A stretch of DNA of 64,000 nucleotides, taken from contig JOAA01000014.1 of assembly GCA_000720375.1 (NCBI GenBank), positions 124,001-188,000 of the forward strand, given 5' to 3'. Within the stretch, counting starts at the first letter, position 1. Each line of letters opens with the position of its first letter. The notes beneath the pieces are model-generated. The model worked only from the letters and a program-made list of their open reading frames with translations, made no database searches and had not been told where the DNA came from. Position numbers and translations under genes: made by a program. Below, piece by piece: positions 15,717-24,838 of the stretch. The stretch is from Rhodococcus rhodnii (lineage in GTDB: Bacteria; Actinomycetota; Actinomycetes; Mycobacteriales; Pseudonocardiaceae).

Positions 15717-18437
15717 ATGTCGCGGTCAGGGGCGTTGGTCGGACGGGGCGCTGAGCTGGCCCGGCTGACCGCTTGGATGCGCGCACTTGGTACCGGCCGT
15801 GGTCAAGCTGTTCTGGTGGAGGGCGAGCCTGGGATCGGCAAGTCGATGCTTGTCCGGACCGCCCTCGCGGACACGTCTTTCCCGGTGTACTGGTGTTCCG
15901 GCGACGAACTGGGCCAGGACCTGCCTCTGATGCCGTTGCTCGACGGCCTGCGCGTGCACAACGGCACGGATCCACGGCGCGAGACCATCGTCAAGTTGTT
16001 GCGCGGTGAGACCACGATCGGCCCTGGCCTGGACGTGTCGACCGCGATCGCTGAGCATTTGCTTGCCCTGCTTGAGGAATTGTGTGCGTCCGGCCCGACC
16101 GTGCTGGTGGTGGACGATCTGCAGTGGGTGGACCGTAACACGGTCGCCCTGTGTGCCCGGCTGGCCCGGCTGGTACGCCAGATCCCGTTGCTGTTCATCG
16201 GAACCATGCGGCCGATTCCGCAGCGATCGGACTTGGTGGCGCTGCGCCGGTCCATCCCGATGACCGACCGGATCCGGTTGCCGCGGCTGACGGACGCCGA
16301 CGTGGAATCCCTGCTGACCGAGCTGGCGGGCGGTCCGCCGAGTGAACGGCTCCGCAGGCTGGCCGATGGCGCCGCAGGAAACCCGCTGTACCTGACCGAA
16401 CTCGTCGGATCGCTCGCTCGCAAAGACCGCCTGTTCACTACCGAGTCGGGCGTGGTCGAGACGATGGCGGAACGGACGCCGAGGTCATTGTCGGCGGCGA
16501 TATCGGAACGCCTGATCTTCCTGTCCGCGCCTGTGCTCGATCTGTTGCGCACTGCCGCTTTGCTCGGCGTGGACTTCTCCGTCGGCGACTTGGGCGTGGT
16601 GTCCGGCCTGGCGACCCCGGAGCTGATTCCGGCGCTGGAGGAGGCACGCGCCGCCGGGATGCTGACCGAGTCCGCCGACGGCATGGCGTTCCGGCATCCG
16701 CTGATCAGAACCGCTTTGTACGAACAGCTTCCGTCGGCCGTGCGTGCGGCGTGGCACGGTGAGGCCGCCAAGGCGCTTGCCGAGGCAGGCGCTCCGGTCG
16801 ACCGGGTCGCCCGACACCTGTTGCGGTCCACCGCGACCGCCGAGGAGTGGCTCGTCCGATGGCTCGACGACGCCGCGCTCGCGCTCGTCAGGCTGGCGCC
16901 GAAAGCGGCTGTGCAGTTGTTGCGGCGCACAGGGACTTATCCGGAGTTGCTGGCTGACGCGCTGTTCCGGATCGGAGAACCCGCGGAGGCGGCAGCGGTC
17001 GCCAGCCGAGCTTTGACGGGCACGCCGTCACCGAGCCAACTCGTCGAGCTGTACCGGATCATGACACAGTGTCGAACGCTCGCCGGCCGTTCGGCAGAAG
17101 CGTTGGTGGCCTTGCGATCTGCCCTGGAGACGCCGGGACTGACCTCGGTACACCGGGCCAGGCTGCTCGTGCTCGCCGCGCGCGCCAACCGTGGGCTGGG
17201 CAGAACCGATGAGGCTGAGGCCCTCGCGTCGGAAGCGATGGCACTGACCACTGACCGGTGGGCGACCGCATGGGCGCTGCATGTGCTGGCGCTCGTGGAG
17301 ATGATGCGGGGCATGAGCGAGGGTGCGCTCGCACATTTCGAGAAGGCGCTCGTTGTCGCGGCGGATGATCCGGAACTCACGGACCTGCGACTGCTGCTGC
17401 AAATCAACCAAGCCGTGACGCTCGGCGATCTCGACCGCTACGAAGAGGCGTTGGAAGTCGCTCATCGCATGCGTCAGGAGGCAGAGCGAACCGGCAGTCT
17501 GGTTCGGTTGACGCAGGCGCAGAGCGCGATGGGGCAACTGCTGCTGGGTAACGGCGGCTGGGACGACGCGCTGGCCGAAGTTGACGCGTTGCCCGCAGAG
17601 GTGAAGGACCCGAGTGTTGTCTGCTGTGACCACGGCGTCGCCGCGATCATCAGTTTCCACCGGGACGATCCGGTGACGGCTCGCCAGCATCTCGCTGTGG
17701 CCGCCCCCTACGCCGGGCAGGTCGGACTGCGGATCGTGGCTAACCTCAACATGGCTCGCAGTCTGGACGCGGAGTATGCGGGTGACTCCCTGACAGCTTT
17801 GAAGGAGCTGGTTGAGGGGCTTGAGGACAAGGCGGACGTCGAGGACATGCTGCCGGACGCCGTCCGCCTGGCCGTTGAGGTCGGTGATCTCACCACGGCC
17901 CATACGATCGCCGCTCGTGTCGACTCGCATGCCGGTTCGGCGCCTCGCTGGCGTTCAGCCGCGCTGTACTGCCAAGGCCTGCTTGAGAAGGACGCCTCGA
18001 AGCTGCTGACGGCGGCGGGGGAGACCGAGCGGCAGCTACCGAAGGCCAAAGCCTTCGAGGCCGCCGCGGTGACGTTTGTCGAGAACGGCGATCTGAGCTC
18101 TGCCCGTGCCGCGTTCGCGCGTGCCCTGGCCGTGTACGAGAAGCTGGGCGCTGCGTGGGATATCGCGCGGTTGGCGTCGGTGCAGCGGGCCGCCGGTATC
18201 CGGCGGGCGCCGCGGGTTGCGCACAAGAAGGCGACGCATGGCTGGGAAAGCCTGACGCCGACCGAGTCGAAGATCGCCGCCTTGGTCGTGGAAGGGTTGA
18301 CCAACAGGCAGATCGCGGCGCGGTTGTTCCTTTCCCCGCGGACTGTCGGCACGCACGTGTCGCACATCTTGAACAAGCTGGGCGTCAACTCGCGGACCGA
18401 TATCGCGAGGGAGGCCAGTCGGCGCGCGTCCGGATGA
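15717..18437 (+). CDS. LuxR-family ATP-binding regulator (LAL type)
   Basis: 906 residues from ATG at 15717, chosen because a well-formed promoter ends just before it; twelve more codons are possible upstream. An AAA/STAND ATPase domain begins the protein, with Walker A EGEPGIGKS and Walker B VLVVDDLQWVD. A long helical TPR-like region (about 370-820) follows, and the C-terminus has the LuxR helix-turn-helix (LTPTESKIAALVVEGLTNRQ, then SPRTVGTHVSHILNKLGV). LAL proteins are large pathway-specific activators that sense ligands through the ATPase/TPR part. The divergent DNMGYD peptide gene and the palindrome between them make local regulation likely. No biosynthetic cluster is present nearby. 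Confidence 0.92.
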   Translation: MSRSGALVGRGAELARLTAWMRALGTGRGQAVLVEGEPGIGKSMLVRTALADTSFPVYWCSGDELGQDLPLMPLLDGLRVHNGTDPRRETIVKLLRGETTIGPGLDVSTAIAEHLLALLEELCASGPTVLVVDDLQWVDRNTVALCARLARLVRQIPLLFIGTMRPIPQRSDLVALRRSIPMTDRIRLPRLTDADVESLLTELAGGPPSERLRRLADGAAGNPLYLTELVGSLARKDRLFTTESGVVETMAERTPRSLSAAISERLIFLSAPVLDLLRTAALLGVDFSVGDLGVVSGLATPELIPALEEARAAGMLTESADGMAFRHPLIRTALYEQLPSAVRAAWHGEAAKALAEAGAPVDRVARHLLRSTATAEEWLVRWLDDAALALVRLAPKAAVQLLRRTGTYPELLADALFRIGEPAEAAAVASRALTGTPSPSQLVELYRIMTQCRTLAGRSAEALVALRSALETPGLTSVHRARLLVLAARANRGLGRTDEAEALASEAMALTTDRWATAWALHVLALVEMMRGMSEGALAHFEKALVVAADDPELTDLRLLLQINQAVTLGDLDRYEEALEVAHRMRQEAERTGSLVRLTQAQSAMGQLLLGNGGWDDALAEVDALPAEVKDPSVVCCDHGVAAIISFHRDDPVTARQHLAVAAPYAGQVGLRIVANLNMARSLDAEYAGDSLTALKELVEGLEDKADVEDMLPDAVRLAVEVGDLTTAHTIAARVDSHAGSAPRWRSAALYCQGLLEKDASKLLTAAGETERQLPKAKAFEAAAVTFVENGDLSSARAAFARALAVYEKLGAAWDIARLASVQRAAGIRRAPRVAHKKATHGWESLTPTESKIAALVVEGLTNRQIAARLFLSPRTVGTHVSHILNKLGVNSRTDIAREASRRASG

Positions 18438-18508
18438 TGGCCAGAAAGTTACGGATGTCGGCAACCCAGCCACTCGTTCATCGCTGATCCACGCTCGAAG
18501 ATGCACGG

Positions 18509-19024
18509 GTGATAGTCGAACTCAGGCAGTACACGCTCAAACCCGGCGCCCGCGACACACTCGTCGACATCTTCGAGAAGCACTTCGTCCACACTCAGGA
18601 AGTCCTTGGCATCACGCTGATCGGCCTCTTCTACGACCTCGACGACCCCGACAGGTTCGTGTGGTTACGGGGTTTCGAGGACATGGCGAAACGCAAGGAG
18701 GCCCTGATCGCGTTCTACGAACAGGGCGAGGCTTGGAAGACGCATGGCCGTGCGGCGAACGCGACCATGCTCGACTCGGATGACGTGCTCCTTCTGGAAC
18801 CCATCGGGGAGTTGCCACCGGCGCCGGCGTACGGGCAGTACACCGCCGTTGTCTCGCCGGCGCCGGTGGATGTGGCGGATCCGGTCATGCGCTTCAAACC
18901 TCTTGTCGCCCAGAACACCTACCCGCGTTTGCCGGTACGCGAGGACCAGATGTTCGTCACGGTGTATGCGGGCGACGGTATAGGGCTGAGGCTGAAGCCG
19001 ACGGCCGGATCCGCGATGCGGTAG
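18509..19024 (+). CDS. NIPSNAP family protein, C-terminally short
   Basis: 171 residues. The ferredoxin-like NIPSNAP domain is clear in the N-terminal half: VELRQYTLKPGARDTLVDIF, GLFYDLDDPDRFVWLRGFED and ANATMLDSDDVLLLEP. The second half reaches NTYPRLPVREDQMFVTVY, then ends abruptly in GLRLKPTAGSAMR. Relatives I recall continue 25-40 residues beyond the NT(Y/F)PRLPVREGE motif, so the 3' end looks truncated, perhaps by the local duplication described at 18680-20470. Function of the family is poorly known. The GTG start has no strong ribosome site. Confidence 0.75.
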   Translation: MIVELRQYTLKPGARDTLVDIFEKHFVHTQEVLGITLIGLFYDLDDPDRFVWLRGFEDMAKRKEALIAFYEQGEAWKTHGRAANATMLDSDDVLLLEPIGELPPAPAYGQYTAVVSPAPVDVADPVMRFKPLVAQNTYPRLPVREDQMFVTVYAGDGIGLRLKPTAGSAMR

Positions 19025-19161
19025 GCGCGGACCCGGGTGTGGGTTTGCCTCGCAGCCACCGTCGAGTATCTGAGCGTGGCGTCGGGTTCACGGCCAGACA
19101 CTTCGTGGGCAACGACGAGGGGCGCGCAACCCACGCCCGGATCCGCGTTGCGGTCGGTGTT

Positions 19162-19674
19162 CTACCGGCGGGAACGCACCCGGTGCCACAGTGGGAGCAA
19201 GTACCAGAAGAACACAAACCACGCCAAGGACCCGCCTGCCAGCCACGAGCCGATGTGCATGCCCAGCACGACGGTCAATATCAGTAACAGGGCCGATGTC
19301 AGCGCCAGCATCAACAGGCCGAGGCCGCACAGCGCGAACCGGTTCGAGTACCGGACGAGCTGCTCCTTCAACCGATGCCGGAACACCACGCGGTGGAAGG
19401 CCGCCGGCGCGATCAACAGCGCGTTGGCCGCCGCGCCGAGCACCAGGCTGGCGACGTAGATATCGCGCTGGAAGAGCGTGAAACTGCTGAACCTGGGGGT
19501 GAACGCCACGGTGAGCAGGAACGCCAGGAGTAACTGCACCCCGGTCTGGGCCACGCGCAGCTCTTGCAGAATCTCACCGTAATTACGGTCGAGCCGCTGG
19601 ATCCTGCTCTCGCCACGCATGACGAAGTTCCAGCGTTCGTGCTCGATGTCTTCGAGGCTGTGTCGGGGATGCAT
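19162..19674 (-). CDS. DUF6328-like membrane protein
   Basis: 170 residues from ATG at 19674 (MHPRHSLEDIEHERWNF). A cytosolic N-terminal part with YGEILQELRVAQTGVQLL leads into four probable transmembrane helices: VQLLLAFLLTVAF, IYVASLVLGAAANALLIAP, LCGLGLLMLALTSALLLILT and SLAWFVFFWYLLPLW. The pattern matches the small four-helix family I know as DUF6328; function is unknown. A decayed second copy lies at 19949-20437, so this is the intact parent of a duplication. The gene is convergent with the NIPSNAP gene. Confidence 0.75.
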   Translation of the reverse strand: MHPRHSLEDIEHERWNFVMRGESRIQRLDRNYGEILQELRVAQTGVQLLLAFLLTVAFTPRFSSFTLFQRDIYVASLVLGAAANALLIAPAAFHRVVFRHRLKEQLVRYSNRFALCGLGLLMLALTSALLLILTVVLGMHIGSWLAGGSLAWFVFFWYLLPLWHRVRSRR

Positions 19675-19734
19675 GAATATACGATGTCTTACAGGTGAAC
19701 GGGAGACATCGGTCGACTGACGTAGATCGGAAAC

Positions 19735-19812
19735 CGCGACAGGGACACCGCGGAACGCGAAAAGCCCTGATCGCGGTTCGCGAGCAGGGCCTGGCATTCA
19801 AGACAGAGAACC
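19735..19812 (+). pseudogene. Remnant of a NIPSNAP gene copy
   Basis: About 75 bp align with the intact NIPSNAP gene near 18680-18745. The translated fragment RKALIAVREQGLAFKT matches KEALIAFYEQGEAWKT. The rest of the gene is missing. It sits before the DUF6328 pseudogene in the same relative order and orientation as the intact pair, as expected of a degraded tandem copy. Confidence 0.6.
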
Positions 19813-19948
19813 TTGGGCCGTGGATCCGGATGCGAGTGCCACCCCGAAGTCACTGGGAACACCTCGTCGTAGCGTCGGGGGGTTTCCATGACGAGATGTT
19901 CGGAGCGAGGGGCTCAGGCCGGCACCCGCCCCGGATCCGCGGCTTTCC

Positions 19949-20437
19949 TCATCGGCGGGTTCGTGCCCTGCTCCACAACGGCAGCAGATACCAAACGCAC
20001 ACGAACCACGCCAACGCGCCGCCTGCGAGCCATGAGCCGACGTGCAAACCGAACACGACGGTCACGATCAGCAGCAGTGCCGACGTCAACGCCAGCACCA
20101 GCTGACCAAGCCCGGACAGCGCGAATCTGGTGGTATATCGGGCAACGTGATCTTTCAGCCGGCGCCGGAACCCTGCCCGGTGAAAGGCTGCCGGGGCCTT
20201 CGGTGCCGCGCAGGCCACCGGGCGGCGACGTGGATGTCGTGCCAGAAGCCGGTGCGGCTGGAGAATCTCGGGGTGAAGGCCACCGTCAGCGGGAACGCGA
20301 ACAACAACTGCACCCCGGTCCGCGCCACGCGGAGCTTGTGCGGGATCCTCGCCGTGGTTCCGGTCGAGCCACTGGATCCTGTTCCCTGCTTGTACTGCGA
20401 GGTTCCAGCGGTCGTGTCGGTCGAGGTCGCGGTGCAT
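19949..20437 (-). pseudogene. Decayed second copy of the DUF6328-like gene
   Basis: The open frame encodes the right ends but the wrong middle. The N-terminus (WNLAVQAGNRIQWLDRNHGE) and C-terminus (VARYTTRFALSGLGQLVLAL, then GLHVGSWLAGGALAWFVCVW) match the intact copy. The middle (about 20210-20345) matches only in another frame, which reads LRVARTGVQLLFAFPLTVAF. Two compensating frameshifts and a deletion of about 15 codons (the LVLGAAANALLIAP equivalent) explain this. One membrane helix is lost and another scrambled, so a functional product is unlikely. Confidence 0.8.
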
Positions 20438-20499
20438 GAATGCATGATGTCTCGAATATGAACGAGAGACATCGGTCAGTTGACGTAGATACGAAGGGG

Positions 20500-20543
20500 G
20501 CGGAGCGGCCCCGGGTGTGGGGGCAGGCCCGAAGCCGCTCCGC
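20500..20543 (-). terminator. Hairpin downstream of subtilase gene
   Basis: GCGGAGCGGC (20500-20509) pairs perfectly with GCCGCTCCGC (20534-20543); a CGGG/CCCG inner stem extends it. It starts 12 bp after the stop codon of the minus-strand subtilase gene. Confidence 0.65.
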
Positions 20544-20555
20544 GGGTGAAACAGG

Positions 20556-23500
20556 TCAGTTCAGCTTGTACGCGTTGATGATCGTCTGCTCGACGGTGTT
20601 GCCTGCCCGGTCGGTCGCCTTGGCCCGCAGCGATACCGACGAGGCGTCGTTCGGGTGCTGGACGATGGCGAACACGTTCGCTACGACCGTCGTCGCTGTC
20701 CACGTCTGGCCGCCGTCGAACGACGCGTCGACAGTCAGCGACTTGGGCACCGTGCCCTGCCCGCTGTTCTGGGCCTGCACGGATATCGGCAGGATGAACG
20801 ACTCACCCGCCGGGGCGGAGTTCGTCGCGTCCAACGCGGGCGTGTACCGCACGGTGGACAACGGCAGCCGGACCGGATCCGCGCCCACCGGACCGGACCG
20901 GAACGTCCACGAACCACGGACCGTCGTGGACACGTCCGAGACGCCACTGCGGATCGCCTCCGCGGTCAGCGTGTACGTGCCCGTGTCGGCGGGGACGTCG
21001 AACTGGCCGTACGCCGGGTTCGCCGACTCGCCGATCTTCTTGCCGTCGCGGTAAAGCACGGTCGACCCACTGTCTACAAGGGACGAACCGGCATTGCCGG
21101 AGGCGTCACCGAACAGCGGGATGTTGACCGAGATCTTGTTCTCCGTGCGGGTGACGTACTGGTTCGGGAACCGCGTCTGCGGCATCACCGGGGCGAACAC
21201 GCCACGGTTGTACGACTCCTCGTACGTCCGTCCGGCTTGGAACACCTTCACCGGGCTGGACAGCTGTGCCTCCAGGGTCCGGCCGTCCGCACTCAGCTGG
21301 TACAGACCAGGGCTCCAGGCCGCATCCTCGGTCGTGTAGTACTCGTTGCGTTCGCCGGGCAGTTTGACCGGCAGCAAGACCGCCCAAGCGCCTGGGCCAG
21401 TACCGAACTTCGGGTACGGGAACGCGTACCGCAGGCCCGTCTTGCCCGGCACGGTCGCGCCGAAGGTGGCGTGCACGTGCGCGAGAGTCTCCTTCTTCAC
21501 CGCCTTGGTGAAGCCGGTCGGCATGGAACCGTTCTGGTAGAAGGACAATCCGTAGTAGTCACCAGAAGGCGTGTCCCACTGGGTGTTGATCTGGGTGAGC
21601 AGTTCCTGCGGGGAGAGTTCGGGACCGACGTGCGCGGTGTGCAGCGTGCTCAGGTCACCGCCGAACAGCACCCAGCCGAAGCCGAAGCTGGTCTTGCCCG
21701 CGATCCGTTGGTACGTCACGTCGGCGAGCCGCATCTGCGAAGCCGGATCCGCCGGTGTCACCTTGGTCGGCTTGGTACGCCGGAAGTCCAGGTCGATCGT
21801 GGTGTCCTCGTTCAGCGTGAACGCCGGGAACGCCAGCCAGTTGATCGCCTGCTGGCCGACCAGCGAGCTGTCGACCGCGTAGCTGCCCTTGGGCAGGCGC
21901 ACCGACGGGCTGCCGTCCGGATCGAACGCCGAGCTGAACTTCCCGGAATCCAGGCCGAACAGCGCGGTGCGGTAGTTCGTCGCGGGCGCGCCGTCCAGTC
22001 CGGTGTGGTTGATGGTCAGCGTGTAGCTCTCCGGCTCGCGGTTGATCGCCACCGGCGTGTTGACCGTGAGGTCACCCGCGGTCGCGGTCAGCGTTCCGGA
22101 GTAGATGCCGTCCAGCGCGTCGAGCTTGGTGTTGCCGGTGATGGTCACCTTGGCCTCGCCACCGGCGGGCACGGTCACCTTGGCCGGGGAGGCGGTCAGC
22201 AGACCGGCCGGTGCGGCTTTGCCGTCCGGGCCGAGCGCGTTGACCGCGACGTCGAACGTGACGTCCGTCTTGCCTGTGTTGCGGTAGGTCAGGCCCTTGT
22301 CGACGGGCTGGTCGTCGTCGTGCGGCCACAGCTGGGTGCCGAGGCTGACGTTGGTCGGCGTGGTCGTCACGGCCTGCGTGATCGCCTTGGCCACGTCGAT
22401 CCGGCCGGATCCCTGCTGGAACGCGTTGAGCTTGCCGTTCGGCTTCGCGGACGCGGTCAGCGTCGCCTTGATCTGCTCGCCGGTCCAGTCCGGGTGCACC
22501 TGCGCGAGGAGCGCCGCGGCACCGGCGACGTGCGGCGTCGCCATGGACGTGCCGGACGCGGCGACGTAACCGTCGGCGACTGGCGTGCCCATCTGGCCGT
22601 TGGCGGCCTTCGCTGCCGCGATGTTGACGCCGGGCGCGGTGACGTCCGGCTTGATCGCCGCGTCCCCGATACGCGGGCCACGGCTGGAGAACGGGGCCAG
22701 GGTCTCGTCCCGGTCGACAGCGCCGACGGTCAGTGCGGCGTCCGCGCTACCCGGTGATCCGACGGACTCCTCGCCGGGACCGCTGTTGCCCGCGGCGATG
22801 ACGAACAGTGTGCCGTGCTTGGCGGACAACGTGTTCACGGCTTCTTCGAGCGGATCGATGTCCGGCGTGTCCCCGCCGCCGAGGCTGAGGTTGACGACCT
22901 TGGCGCCCTGCTCGACCGCCCACTGCATGCCGCCGATGATCCACGAGTCGTAGCCGTAGCCGCCGTCGGCGAGCACCTTGCCGTCAATGATGTTGGCGCC
23001 GTACGCGACACCCTTGTACTTGCCGTTCGCCTTGGCGCCAGTGCCCGCGATGGTCGAGGCGACGTGCGTACCGTGCCCGTAGCGGTCGACGGCGTCGGGG
23101 GAGTCGCTGAAGTTCTTTTCGGCGACCTCGCGGGTGGCGAGGTCGGGGTGCGTCTGATCGACACCGGTGTCCAGCACGGCGACCTTCACGCCCTCGCCGG
23201 TGAACCCGGCCTGCCACGCGGTGGGGGCGCCGATCTGCGCGGTGCTGCGGTCCAGCGAGGCTTTGCGCTTGCCGTCGAGCCAGACCTTCTTGACGTTTGC
23301 TCCGGTCAGCGACTGCCATGCGGCGCCGGTCTTGTCCGCGGTGACCGCGGAGGCGTTGACCGCCGAGAGGTTGGCTGTCGTGGTCACGCCCGCGACGCTC
23401 GCGCCTGGCGCGTGGCTCACGATCAGCGGCAGGGTGTTCCGTTCACCGTCGGCATAGCCGGATTCGGTCAGCAGGGTCACGTCGAACAGGCGCTCGTCCA

Positions 23501-23792
23501 CACGCCCTTGCGCGATAAGGGAAACAGCGTCCTGCGGGACGACATAGTGGTGACCGTCGCGTTTGTACGACGAGAATGCGAGTTTCTCCCGGCCTTTGCC
23601 GGGAACGATGGCGTGCACGCTGTACGCGTCCTCGACAACGACAACCCGGTCGCCCGTGATGAGTGTGACCGAACGGCCGTTGGGCTGAGCTGCCGGCGCC
23701 GCACTGGCCACTTGAGCCGTGCTGAGCGCCACCCCCAGAACGAGAGCCCCGACGCAGATACGTCTAGCGGCCCGTCTCTTGGCTGAATGCAC
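20556..23792 (-). CDS. Secreted subtilisin-like serine protease (S8)
   Basis: 1078 residues from GTG at 23792, preceded by GGAGG eight bases away; an earlier in-frame start at 23873 has no such site. A signal peptide (RRICVGALVLGVALSTAQVASA) and a propeptide of about 150 residues lead to the S8 domain. The catalytic triad is Asp208 (AVLDTGVD), His240 (YGHGTHVAS) and Ser416 (SGTSMATPHVAG), with the oxyanion Asn in AAGNSGPG. The remaining roughly 600 residues are beta-rich and probably hold Ig-like and other non-catalytic domains, ending in a C-terminal segment of dozens of residues without a sortase signal. It should degrade extracellular protein. A hairpin follows the stop. The nearby SSI-type inhibitor gene at 62.5 kb is unlinked. 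Confidence 0.93.
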   Translation of the reverse strand: MHSAKRRAARRICVGALVLGVALSTAQVASAAPAAQPNGRSVTLITGDRVVVVEDAYSVHAIVPGKGREKLAFSSYKRDGHHYVVPQDAVSLIAQGRVDERLFDVTLLTESGYADGERNTLPLIVSHAPGASVAGVTTTANLSAVNASAVTADKTGAAWQSLTGANVKKVWLDGKRKASLDRSTAQIGAPTAWQAGFTGEGVKVAVLDTGVDQTHPDLATREVAEKNFSDSPDAVDRYGHGTHVASTIAGTGAKANGKYKGVAYGANIIDGKVLADGGYGYDSWIIGGMQWAVEQGAKVVNLSLGGGDTPDIDPLEEAVNTLSAKHGTLFVIAAGNSGPGEESVGSPGSADAALTVGAVDRDETLAPFSSRGPRIGDAAIKPDVTAPGVNIAAAKAANGQMGTPVADGYVAASGTSMATPHVAGAAALLAQVHPDWTGEQIKATLTASAKPNGKLNAFQQGSGRIDVAKAITQAVTTTPTNVSLGTQLWPHDDDQPVDKGLTYRNTGKTDVTFDVAVNALGPDGKAAPAGLLTASPAKVTVPAGGEAKVTITGNTKLDALDGIYSGTLTATAGDLTVNTPVAINREPESYTLTINHTGLDGAPATNYRTALFGLDSGKFSSAFDPDGSPSVRLPKGSYAVDSSLVGQQAINWLAFPAFTLNEDTTIDLDFRRTKPTKVTPADPASQMRLADVTYQRIAGKTSFGFGWVLFGGDLSTLHTAHVGPELSPQELLTQINTQWDTPSGDYYGLSFYQNGSMPTGFTKAVKKETLAHVHATFGATVPGKTGLRYAFPYPKFGTGPGAWAVLLPVKLPGERNEYYTTEDAAWSPGLYQLSADGRTLEAQLSSPVKVFQAGRTYEESYNRGVFAPVMPQTRFPNQYVTRTENKISVNIPLFGDASGNAGSSLVDSGSTVLYRDGKKIGESANPAYGQFDVPADTGTYTLTAEAIRSGVSDVSTTVRGSWTFRSGPVGADPVRLPLSTVRYTPALDATNSAPAGESFILPISVQAQNSGQGTVPKSLTVDASFDGGQTWTATTVVANVFAIVQHPNDASSVSLRAKATDRAGNTVEQTIINAYKLN

Positions 23793-23961
23793 CTGAAAAA
23801 CCTCCCGATCGGTTTTCTGCGCATGCCCCAGACATCGACGGTATGGAGTCGATGAACCACTGTCAGTGGTCACCGCAAGCTATCGGGACCACCATGGGGT
23901 GACAAGTCCTCAACAGGACAATCTCGAAAGTAAATTTCCCCAGCAGACGATCACCCGGTGT

Positions 23962-24471
23962 TTACGGCCGTTCGCCGACCGTCCCATCGGGGGACACCAG
24001 TACGCCACCTTGCGGTGTGCCGCCTCCGCAGTCCGGACCAGACGGATAGCTGACTTTCGGGGTGATGGTCAGCCGCGGCGCACCGATCTCGGCACCGGCT
24101 GGATCGATCAATCGCAGCGTGACCTCGACCGGTCCGGCGGACAGTTCCGGCAGGTCCGCAAAGGAATTCTTACCGCCGGTCGGTGCCATGCGCGCACCGC
24201 ACGCGGTGTCCGGTCCGGTCGGCGTGCACGGCAACGCGCTCGCGGCGGTCGATGGGTACAGCTCAAGGTCTTTGTCCTGGCACGAACCGTTCCAGCACGC
24301 GGTCAGCCGTGCCGAGCCGACCTTCGGCGCGTACGCCGGGTCGATGTCCAGCGAGATGCCCTTCCGGATCGCCGCACCGCTGCAAGCTCCGCCCGCGCCC
24401 TCCAGCGTGGACCCGCATCCGGTCAGGACGGTGCAGGCAAGGGCGAGCGCGGCAGTGAGATTCCGGTTCAC
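23962..24471 (-). CDS. Putative lipoprotein, last gene of the DUF692 operon
   Basis: 169 residues from GTG at 24471, preceded by AAGGAAC. The lipoprotein signal is clear: NRNLTAALALACTVLTGCGS, with the lipobox LTGC near residue 18. The mature part has several more cysteines (GAC, TAC, GSC, LPC, TAC, PDC) and predicted beta structure, but I recognise no family. An extension to 24582 is open but lies over the upstream gene. It follows the SCO6045-like gene by 16 bp on the same strand, so it probably belongs to the operon. It may be a surface partner of the modified membrane proteins, but that is inference. Confidence 0.7.
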   Translation of the reverse strand: MNRNLTAALALACTVLTGCGSTLEGAGGACSGAAIRKGISLDIDPAYAPKVGSARLTACWNGSCQDKDLELYPSTAASALPCTPTGPDTACGARMAPTGGKNSFADLPELSAGPVEVTLRLIDPAGAEIGAPRLTITPKVSYPSGPDCGGGTPQGGVLVSPDGTVGERP

Positions 24472-24487
24472 GTTCCTTGGACGTGTG

Positions 24488-24838
24488 TCACCAGTTTTTC
24501 GTTGCACGCCTTCGCTGCCACCACCTGACCTTCGGCAGATGCCCTTGCGCTCGCAACCATTCCACGAACGCCCGTGCGTCATCCCGCATCCGCGAGCCGT
24601 CCTTGCGGGGATGCGCTTTGGCGTACTCCGTGAACAGGGGGACGAACCTGTCTTCGAGGTCCGCGCAGACGTCCGGCTCGATCATCGCCACGATCTGCCG
24701 CCGTTTCGACCGCAGCGCCTTGGCTTCGACTTCCAGGCGTTCCGGATCGAATCCCGGTGGCGGTGGGCCGTCCGCCAGCAATGCGTGCAGCAATTGTGCT
24801 TGCTGCTCGGCGAGACGGTCTCGTTGCGGCTGAGTCAT
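24488..24838 (-). CDS. Small DUF692-partner protein (SCO6045-like)
   Basis: 116 residues, no membrane segment. It has RLAEQQAQLLHALLADGPPP near the start, ALRSKRRQIVAMIEPDVCAD in the middle, and ARAFVEWLRAQGHLP near the end. This pattern resembles the short proteins I recall next to DUF692 and TIGR04222 genes in Streptomyces (SCO6045-like); I could not confirm this by search. Multinuclear iron oxidases of the DUF692 family usually need a small partner that binds the substrate leader, and this is the obvious candidate. It overlaps the DUF692 gene by four bases (ATGA), implying fixed stoichiometry. Confidence 0.7.
   Translation of the reverse strand: MTQPQRDRLAEQQAQLLHALLADGPPPPGFDPERLEVEAKALRSKRRQIVAMIEPDVCADLEDRFVPLFTEYAKAHPRKDGSRMRDDARAFVEWLRAQGHLPKVRWWQRRRATKNW

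Noticed and set aside
15301..18437. Complete RiPP cluster around the DNMGYD peptide
   Set aside because: No modifying enzyme, protease or transporter lies next to the peptide gene; the DUF692 operon is 9 kb away with its own candidate substrates.
19949..20437. Intact 162-residue membrane protein
   Set aside because: The middle matches the homologue only in another frame and a helix is deleted, so it is better read as a pseudogene.
20655..22757. 700-codon frame antisense to the subtilase
   Set aside because: Same antisense artefact; the subtilase has full catalytic motifs, signal peptide and ribosome site.
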